Source: Pseudomonadota bacterium
Lineage (GTDB): Bacteria > Pseudomonadota > Alphaproteobacteria > Rhizobiales > Hyphomicrobiaceae
Reading direction: 5' to 3'
DNA length: 19,164 nt
NCBI GenBank assembly: GCA_023392135.1
Contig: JAEVZQ010000401.1
Location: forward strand, 1 to 19,164
The first letter of the stretch is position 1, and every line of letters starts with the position of its first letter. Both the position numbers and the translations under genes were made by a program. Positions 14,091-19,164 of the stretch are shown piece after piece. The notes beneath the pieces were generated by a model. That model did no database searches, had not been told where the DNA came from, and saw only the letters and a program-made list of their open reading frames with translations.

Positions 14091-15854
14091 ATGTTCCCAG
14101 GACTCTTCACTGCGCCCCTTCGCATCATCGAGCTGTTTTCCGACCCCTTCCGCTTCTCGGTTCCCTCCTATCAGCGCCGCTATTCCTGGACGGTAAAGGA
14201 AGCGGGGCAGCTCCTCGACGACATCCTGGTCGCACTCGGAGAGGAGGAGGAGCCGGCCGACCCGGATTACTTCCTCGGTGCGATTCTGCTGACAGACGCC
14301 GGCAGTCAGGCCGACTGGCGGCGCGGCCGGCCCCGGTTTCCGCGAACCCTCGCGATCGTCGATGGACAACAGCGGCTCATTACGCTGACGATTCTCCTCG
14401 CTGTCCTGCGGGATATCAGCGCGGAGGACGGGGCCGGTGGCTATCCTGGCCTCGAAGGGCTGATCAGAGTTGGAGCGTCTGCGCACGGCGGTCAGAGCTA
14501 TCGGCTGCAGCTCCGCGGTGCGGATCATGATTTTCTCGCCGCGCGTGTGCTGGAGGCAGGTGCCACACGCACATCCCCGACCACCGACGAGCTGGAGCCG
14601 AGCGCGGAGGCAATCCTCGAAGTTCGCGACCACTTCCTGGCCGAGCTGCAGGGTTTGTCGCCGGCGGAGCGCCGCAGGTTCATAGGCTTTCTCTTGGAGC
14701 AATGTCACGCGGTGGTCATCGTCACCAATGACATCGACCATGGCCACCGGATGTTCTCCGTGCTCAATGACCGCGGCCGGCCGCTCGCACGCAAGGACAT
14801 CATCAAGGCCGAGATTCTCGGCAGCATTTCTCCGGAGCGGACCGAGAGGATGCTGGCGGAATGGGCAGCGGCCGAAACGCGCCTCGGCGACGAATTCGAT
14901 GCCTTCTTCAGTCACTTGCGCGTGATCGAGGGGAAGGGGCGCCTGCCGATCATCGCGGGCATCCGAGCCGTGCGGCAGCAGGCCGGAGGCAGCGAGGCGT
15001 TCATGGCGAACGTGCTGACGCCTTACTCGCAGGCCTTCGATCTGATCTGCCGCGCCTCGCATCACGGCGCGCCCGAGTCGGCCGAGATCGAGCGCCGGCT
15101 GCGCTACCTCAACTGGCTGGGCAGCTCGGAGTGGGTGCCGTCCACGATGAAATGGCTGAGCTTGCACGGTCACGCACCTGCCGAAATGCTTCGCTTTCTC
15201 GAGCTGATCGAGCCGTTTGCTTATGCACTGCGCCTGCTGTGCATCGGGGTCGGCAAGCGCACGACGCGGTTCTCAGGCGTCCTTGACGCCATCGCCGACG
15301 GTACGCTCTTTGACCCGGATCGGTCCCCGTGCATGCTGACGCGCGACGAGGAGCGGCACGTCACCTACAACTTGCGGAATCTGCACGAGCGCCATCCACA
15401 GACGTGCAAGCTTGTTCTGCTGCGGCTCAATGACGAGATCGTCGGGGCGCCGCAGAATTTCGATCCTGCGGATTGGACGGTGGAGCACATCCTGCCGCAG
15501 AGCCCGGGTCGCAACGGCCAGTGGCGCGACTGGTTTCCGGACAACGAAGAGCGCGAGCTGCTGACACAGTCGCTCGGCAACCTCGTTCTCGTCCGCCGGA
15601 CGCAGAACGACAAGGCCAGCAATCAGGACTTCAATCGCAAAAAGGCGATCTACTTCCGGCACGCGCAAGGTGAGATGCCGGCCATCACGCGTGAAATAGA
15701 AGCGCCGGAGTCGTGGACCCCGGCTCATATCCGCGAACGCGAGAGCCGCTTCCTCACCATCCTGGCCAGCATCTGGCGGCTTGACCTTTCAGCGATACAG
15801 GCCCGGAACGGCGAGGTCATCAGCATGGTGCGCCGCCGCAGGCGGGCGGGTTGA
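14091..15854 (+). CDS. DUF262 and DUF1524 (HNH) domain protein, fused GmrS/GmrD or SspE-like nuclease
   Basis: This is a 587-residue two-domain protein. The N-terminal DUF262 (ParB/sulfiredoxin-like, nucleotide-dependent) has PSYQRRYSW at 25-33, FLGAILL at 61-67, DGQQRLITLTIL at 91-102, and VLNDRGRPLARKDIIKAEIL at 224-243. The C-terminal DUF1524 HNH-type nuclease has VEHILPQ at 464-470 with the metal/catalytic His466, SLGNLVL at 494-500, and QNDKASNQDFNRKKAIYF at 505-522. This is the architecture of single-chain GmrSD type IV restriction enzymes, BrxU and SspE, which attack phage or foreign DNA, often in a modification-dependent way. All key motifs look intact. No phosphorothioation (dnd/ssp) or BREX genes are nearby, so it would act alone. 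The ATG at 14091 lacks a strong ribosome site. The defence role is inferred from family membership. Confidence 0.88.
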   Translation: MFPGLFTAPLRIIELFSDPFRFSVPSYQRRYSWTVKEAGQLLDDILVALGEEEEPADPDYFLGAILLTDAGSQADWRRGRPRFPRTLAIVDGQQRLITLTILLAVLRDISAEDGAGGYPGLEGLIRVGASAHGGQSYRLQLRGADHDFLAARVLEAGATRTSPTTDELEPSAEAILEVRDHFLAELQGLSPAERRRFIGFLLEQCHAVVIVTNDIDHGHRMFSVLNDRGRPLARKDIIKAEILGSISPERTERMLAEWAAAETRLGDEFDAFFSHLRVIEGKGRLPIIAGIRAVRQQAGGSEAFMANVLTPYSQAFDLICRASHHGAPESAEIERRLRYLNWLGSSEWVPSTMKWLSLHGHAPAEMLRFLELIEPFAYALRLLCIGVGKRTTRFSGVLDAIADGTLFDPDRSPCMLTRDEERHVTYNLRNLHERHPQTCKLVLLRLNDEIVGAPQNFDPADWTVEHILPQSPGRNGQWRDWFPDNEERELLTQSLGNLVLVRRTQNDKASNQDFNRKKAIYFRHAQGEMPAITREIEAPESWTPAHIRERESRFLTILASIWRLDLSAIQARNGEVISMVRRRRRAG

Positions 15855-15904
15855 GCGAGCGGTCGGTTCATTTCAATATGAGGTAGACCAACTGTGCCTT
15901 CCCG

Positions 15905-15922
15905 TATCTCTGGATTGAGATA
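15905..15922. repeat. Inverted repeat upstream of the small membrane protein gene
   Basis: TATCTC (15905-15910) and GAGATA (15917-15922) form a 6-bp inverted repeat with a 6-base spacer, ending 33 bases before the ATG of the small membrane protein gene. It could be an operator or a weak hairpin after the DUF262 gene. It is too short to be certain. Confidence 0.25.
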
Positions 15923-15955
15923 TCCTGCAGACCGCCGTTCCGGGGAGGCAGTCAG

Positions 15956-16150
15956 ATGGTAATCGTATTGGTTCTTGTCGGCGCACTTGAGGTCATTGGC
16001 GGTCTCTCTGTTTTCTCATCTTCCCAAAGCGCCATTCACGAGATACTTGGAATTTTGATGATCGGCTTCGGCTTTTTGTCGATCGGCCTTGCGGCTATTC
16101 TTCACGAACTAAGAAAAGCTCGCTCCATCAGAAGCACGGATCAGGGCTGA
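15956..16150 (+). CDS. Small two-helix membrane protein, unrecognised
   Basis: This is a 64-residue protein I do not recognise. It has two hydrophobic segments (about 2-20 and 28-49), separated by a short polar turn (SSSQSAIHE), and ends in a basic tail (HELRKARSIRS). This suggests a two-helix inner-membrane hairpin with both ends on the cytoplasmic side. A strong GGGGAGG ribosome site 7 bases before the ATG supports real translation. Its base composition is visibly more AT-rich than its neighbours, with many codons ending in A or T, suggesting recent acquisition or relaxed codon selection. It lies about 100 bases after the DUF262-DUF1524 gene on the same strand and could be an accessory to it. 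An independent gene is equally possible. Confidence 0.65.
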   Translation: MVIVLVLVGALEVIGGLSVFSSSQSAIHEILGILMIGFGFLSIGLAAILHELRKARSIRSTDQG

Positions 16151-16237
16151 ATTTCACTGCTACCCTGATCACGGCCCTCTTGGCACAAAGACCGCAGGAC
16201 ATCATGGATCACTTGGGCACCGCTCGTCAGATAAGAT

Positions 16238-17851
16238 TTACACCTGTGCGGGCCCTGCAAGGTCACCCGCCAGCGCCTTGCGGATCAGCGCTCGCGTTTC
16301 CTCGATCCCATAGAGTTCGATGAACGAGCCGAACCGCGGACCTTGCGATTTGCCGAGCAGGACCTCGTAGATCGCGCGGAACCAGTCACGAAGCTTATCG
16401 GCGAAGCCGTTCGACTTGCCGACCTCGTAGACGATGTTCTGCAGGTCCTCGGCCGAGGCGTCTGGTGCGGCCTTGCCAAGCTCCCGTTCCAAAGCTTCGA
16501 GGGCATGGCGCTCCGTCTCGTCCGGTAGCCGGAACTTCTTGGTCGGACGCACGAAGTCGCGGTAATAGGCCACGGCATATCCGGCAAGCTGGTCCAGCAT
16601 CGGATATTCTTCGGGCGTTGCATCCGGCGCATGCCGGCGAATGAAGCCCCACAGCACGGACTTGTCCTCGGCGTTCGACGCTGCAACGAGGTTGAGCAGC
16701 AGGCCGTAGCTGATGGGCAGCTCGGCCTCGGGCGGCTCGGCGCCGTGAATGTGCCAGGTCGGATTGTCGAGCTTTTCCTTCGCGCCTTGCCCGGGATAGG
16801 CGGCGAGAAGCTGCAGGTACTCGTCCACAGCGCGCGGGATCACATCGAAATAGAGCCGCTTTGCCGACTTGGGCTTCTGGAACATGAAGAGTGACAGGCT
16901 TTCCGGGGTCGCGTAGGTCAGCCACTCGTCGATTGTGAGGCCGTTGCCGATGGACTTCGAGATCTTCTGTCCCTTCTCGTCGAGGAACAGCTCGTAGATG
17001 AAGCCCTCCGGCGGCGTTGCACCGAGCGCGCGGCAGATTTTCGAGGACAGCGTCACCGAGTCGATGAGATCCTTGCCGGCCATCTCGTAGTCGACGCCGA
17101 GCGCCGTCCACCTGAGTGCCCAGTCCGCCTTCCACTGGCACTTGACGCGGCCCCCCGTCACCGGCGTCTCGACCGTCTCGCCGGTTTCAGGGTCCGCATA
17201 GACGATCGTGCCCTTGTCCGGATGCCGCTCGAGGGTCGGGACCTGCAGGACGCGACCCGTGCGGGTGGAGATCGGCAGGAAGGGCGAGTAGGTGGCGCGC
17301 CGCTCCGGCCCGAGCGTCGGAAGAATGATCTCCTTCACCTTGTCGTAGACCTCGAGCATCTTGATGAGCGTCGCATCGAACCGGCCCGACCGGTAGCATG
17401 CCGTCGCCGAGAAAAACTCGTATTCGAACCCGAAACGGTCGAGGAAGTCGCGCAGCATGGCGTTGTTGTGGTGTGCGAAGCTTTCGAATTTGCCGAACGG
17501 GTCGGGCACGCTGGTCAGCGGCTTGTTCAGATGCTCATGCAGCATCTCCTTGTTCGGTACGTTGTCCGGCACCTTGCGCATGCCGTCCATGTCGTCCGAG
17601 AAGCAGATGAGCCGCGTCGGCCATTTGCCATCGGTCAGCACGTGAAAGGCGTGACGCACCATGCTCGTGCGCGCCACCTCACCGAAAGTCCCGATGTGCG
17701 GAAGCCCCGATGGGCCATAGCCGGTCTCGAAGATCACCGCTTTCTCAGGTCCGATCTTCAGTCGCTCCAGACGCTGAATGAGCCGCCGCGCCTCCTCGAA
17801 TGGCCAGGCACGCGACTGAGTGACGGCTTCTCTAAATGCGGAATCGATCAT
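16238..17851 (-). CDS. lysK: Lysine--tRNA ligase, class I
   Basis: This is a class I (archaeal-type) lysyl-tRNA synthetase of about 537 residues. It charges tRNA-Lys with lysine in the cytosol, in place of the usual bacterial class II LysRS. The Rossmann-fold signatures are PHIGTFGE at 51-58 (HIGH motif) and KISKS at 296-300 (KMSKS motif), with a C-terminal helical anticodon-binding domain. The class I enzyme is typical of archaea and of some bacterial groups, including many alphaproteobacteria. ATG codons also occur at 17893, 17860 and 17857; 17851 is best spaced from a GGAAG site. No clear hairpin terminator is seen in the 87-base gap after its stop. It diverges from the TerB-like gene. The symbol lysS is also used for this enzyme. 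Confidence 0.94.
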   Translation of the reverse strand: MIDSAFREAVTQSRAWPFEEARRLIQRLERLKIGPEKAVIFETGYGPSGLPHIGTFGEVARTSMVRHAFHVLTDGKWPTRLICFSDDMDGMRKVPDNVPNKEMLHEHLNKPLTSVPDPFGKFESFAHHNNAMLRDFLDRFGFEYEFFSATACYRSGRFDATLIKMLEVYDKVKEIILPTLGPERRATYSPFLPISTRTGRVLQVPTLERHPDKGTIVYADPETGETVETPVTGGRVKCQWKADWALRWTALGVDYEMAGKDLIDSVTLSSKICRALGATPPEGFIYELFLDEKGQKISKSIGNGLTIDEWLTYATPESLSLFMFQKPKSAKRLYFDVIPRAVDEYLQLLAAYPGQGAKEKLDNPTWHIHGAEPPEAELPISYGLLLNLVAASNAEDKSVLWGFIRRHAPDATPEEYPMLDQLAGYAVAYYRDFVRPTKKFRLPDETERHALEALERELGKAAPDASAEDLQNIVYEVGKSNGFADKLRDWFRAIYEVLLGKSQGPRFGSFIELYGIEETRALIRKALAGDLAGPAQV

Positions 17852-18020
17852 TTTCATCATCTTCCGGGGGGAACAGGCGACAATCGCCAGCATTCAATTC
17901 GCATTGCGGCGCAACCTAGGTGGGGCGGTCTGGAGCGTCAATCGCAACGGTCGCATTCTCGCACGGTGGACGTGTGATACATGAGCCCATGACCTGCATC
18001 CGACAAAAGAAGAGGGACAC

Positions 18021-18434
18021 ATGTCTGCTCGCCTGACACCGCAAGAGGCGCTCATCTATGCCATGATCACCGTTTCAGCGGTCGATCGCGTCATGACTGA
18101 TGATGAGCTGTCGCGGATCGGCTCAATCGTTCAGCAACTGCCGGCGTTTCAGGGCTATGATCGCAACTGGCTCGTCCGGAAGGCGGAAGACTGCGGCGCG
18201 GTCCTCACCGAGGCCGGCGGGCTCGACGAGGTGCTCGACATGATTGCCGAAGTTCTGCCGCAGCGGCTGCGCGAGACCGCTTACGTTCTTGCTGCAGAGG
18301 TGGCCGCGTCGGATCTCAAGGTGCCAGTCGAGGAGGTACGCTTCCTGGAGATGCTGGCCGAGAAGCTGCATATCGACGCCCTCACCTGCGCTGCTCTCGA
18401 GCGCGCTGCCAAGGCGCGGCACCAGAGAGTATAA
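18021..18434 (+). CDS. TerB-like domain protein
   Basis: This is a 137-residue, mostly alpha-helical soluble protein. The pattern LTPQEALIYAMITVSAVDRVMTDDELSRI in the first 35 residues, and the repeat-like AYVLAAEVAASDLKVPVEEVRFLEML (about 92-117), fit the TerB fold. In that fold two pseudo-symmetric acidic helices bearing D-x-x-x-x-x-E metal-binding positions bind divalent ions. A GAGGGA ribosome site lies just before the ATG. No other ter genes (terC, terD, terZ) are near, so a role in tellurite resistance is not supported. Stand-alone TerB-like proteins are common in alphaproteobacteria and their role is unclear. It is divergent from lysK with about 170 bases between starts, a spacer in which I found no convincing promoter. 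Confidence 0.8.
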   Translation: MSARLTPQEALIYAMITVSAVDRVMTDDELSRIGSIVQQLPAFQGYDRNWLVRKAEDCGAVLTEAGGLDEVLDMIAEVLPQRLRETAYVLAAEVAASDLKVPVEEVRFLEMLAEKLHIDALTCAALERAAKARHQRV

Positions 18435-18444
18435 AAAGGACATG

Positions 18445-18462
18445 CCGGTTACACGTGACCGG
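18445..18462 (+). terminator. Hairpin after the TerB-like gene
   Basis: CCGGT (18445-18449) and ACCGG (18458-18462) form a stem that extends inward through a T-G wobble and two more pairs, almost closing the 18-base dyad. It begins 10 bases after the stop codon. The following bases (AAATATCT) are not a U-run, so it may act as a message-end hairpin or a weak terminator, or as a DNA dyad upstream of the next gene. Confidence 0.35.
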
Positions 18463-18567
18463 AAATATCTGATGCTCACCAACCATTGGCATGCTGGATA
18501 GCGGCTTGCCTCGTTCCGGTTTTCGCGCGATCGTCACGGAATGCGACAAATGATTGGGAGCGAAGCG

Positions 18568-19164
18568 ATGCGTTCGGCGTGGATGGGGCTACTCTCGGCA
18601 GCCCTGTGCTTAGGAGCAGGGGCGGCAAGTGCGCAGATCTCCGGTGATGCCGTCAAGATCGGCGTGCTGAATGACCAGTCCGGACTGTATTCCGATTTCG
18701 GAGGCGCCGGGTCTGTTCTTGCGGCGAGGATGGCGGTTGAGGACTTCGGCGGAAAGGTGCTCGATAAACCGATCGAGGTCCTGTCCGCCGACCACCAGAA
18801 CAAGGTCGACATCGCCTCCAACATCGCCAGGCAATGGATGGACGTCGAGGGCGTCGATGCGTTTGCAGATCTGACGAACTCGGCGGTCGCGCTCGCCGTC
18901 CAGAACCTAACGAAGGAGCGCGGCAAGGTTGCCATGTTTTCCGGTCCGGCAACGACGCGTCTGACTAACGAGGACTGCTCGCCAACCGGCTTCCACTGGA
19001 CCTTCGATACCTACTCCCAGGCTATCGGGAGTGCCCGCGCGGTGCTGCAGGAGGGCGGCAAGGAGTGGTTCCTACTGGTCGCCGACTATGCCTTCGGGCA
19101 TCAGATGGCCGCCGACTTGACGCAGGAGGTTACCGCTGGCGGCGGCAAGGTTCTCGGTGAGGTG
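18568..19164 (+). CDS. ABC transporter substrate-binding protein, LivK-like (partial, runs off the window)
   Basis: This reading frame is open from 18541 to the right edge; the last 199 codons are counted from the preferred ATG at 18568, which has GGGAG upstream. In-frame ATGs at 18541 and 18550 would add 9 or 6 residues. The N-terminus is a Sec signal peptide with a hydrophobic core (WMGLLSAALCLGAGAA) and likely cleavage after ASA at residue 22. The mature part begins VKIGVLNDQSGLYSDFGG, typical of type I periplasmic binding proteins of the branched-chain amino acid/amide family (Peripla_BP_6). Later segments include FSGPATTRLTNEDCSPTGFH and ADYAFGHQMA. In Hyphomicrobiales, members bind diverse acids, amides and aromatics, so a leucine ligand should not be assumed. 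Permease genes probably lie beyond the window. Confidence 0.88.
   Translation, partial: MRSAWMGLLSAALCLGAGAASAQISGDAVKIGVLNDQSGLYSDFGGAGSVLAARMAVEDFGGKVLDKPIEVLSADHQNKVDIASNIARQWMDVEGVDAFADLTNSAVALAVQNLTKERGKVAMFSGPATTRLTNEDCSPTGFHWTFDTYSQAIGSARAVLQEGGKEWFLLVADYAFGHQMAADLTQEVTAGGGKVLGEV

Noticed and set aside
14046..15173. A 375-codon open frame on the minus strand inside the DUF262-DUF1524 gene
   Set aside because: Its product has no recognisable domain, is rich in Arg, Gln and His as expected of an antisense GC-rich frame, and it lies opposite a gene with intact conserved motifs.
18021..18434. Tellurite resistance function for the TerB-like gene
   Set aside because: Only the fold is supported; no other ter genes are present.

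Overview
The window is about 19 kb of GC-rich chromosomal DNA, most likely from an alphaproteobacterium of the order Hyphomicrobiales (Rhizobiales). This is inferred from gene content: a class I (archaeal-type) lysyl-tRNA synthetase, a DUF6460 protein, the helicase/PdeM pair of the 'ligase-associated' DNA damage module, a DUF952-pyrD pair, and TRAP and branched-chain-type ABC binding proteins. I see no rRNA, tRNA, insertion sequence, integrase or CRISPR array. No gene-free stretch exceeds 300 bases.

Region 1 (about 1-7300) looks like a catabolic cluster for a small organic acid. A leftward crotonase-family enoyl-CoA hydratase diverges from a rightward TRAP operon (binding protein dctP, small permease dctQ, large permease dctM). 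An SDR oxidoreductase follows on the same strand, then a second SDR on the opposite strand, then a thiamine-diphosphate enzyme of the benzoylformate decarboxylase / acetolactate synthase type. A reasonable but unproven reading is that the TRAP system imports a carboxylate, the SDRs oxidise a hydroxy acid or reduce an aldehyde, the ThDP enzyme decarboxylates or carboligates a 2-oxo acid, and the hydratase handles a CoA intermediate. The substrate cannot be told from sequence.

Region 2 (about 7350-10630, minus strand) is a two-gene DNA repair operon: a large Lhr-type DEXH helicase and the metallophosphoesterase PdeM, overlapping by 4 bases. The ATP-dependent ligase and MBL-fold exonuclease usually linked to them are not in the window.

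Region 3 (about 10770-13905) holds a small DUF6460 membrane protein and a MATE-family exporter on the plus strand. These converge with a leftward DUF952-pyrD pair (quinone-dependent dihydroorotate dehydrogenase) joined by a TGATG stop/start.

Region 4 (about 14090-18430) contains a one-gene DUF262+DUF1524 protein resembling fused GmrS/GmrD type IV restriction or SspE-like defence nucleases, and a small lower-GC two-helix membrane protein. After these come class I lysS on the minus strand and a TerB-like protein. The window ends inside a second periplasmic binding protein (LivK type) at the right edge.

The best candidate for an under-described system is the solitary DUF262-DUF1524 gene with its small membrane-protein neighbour, followed by the uncharacterised TRAP/SDR/ThDP catabolic cluster.
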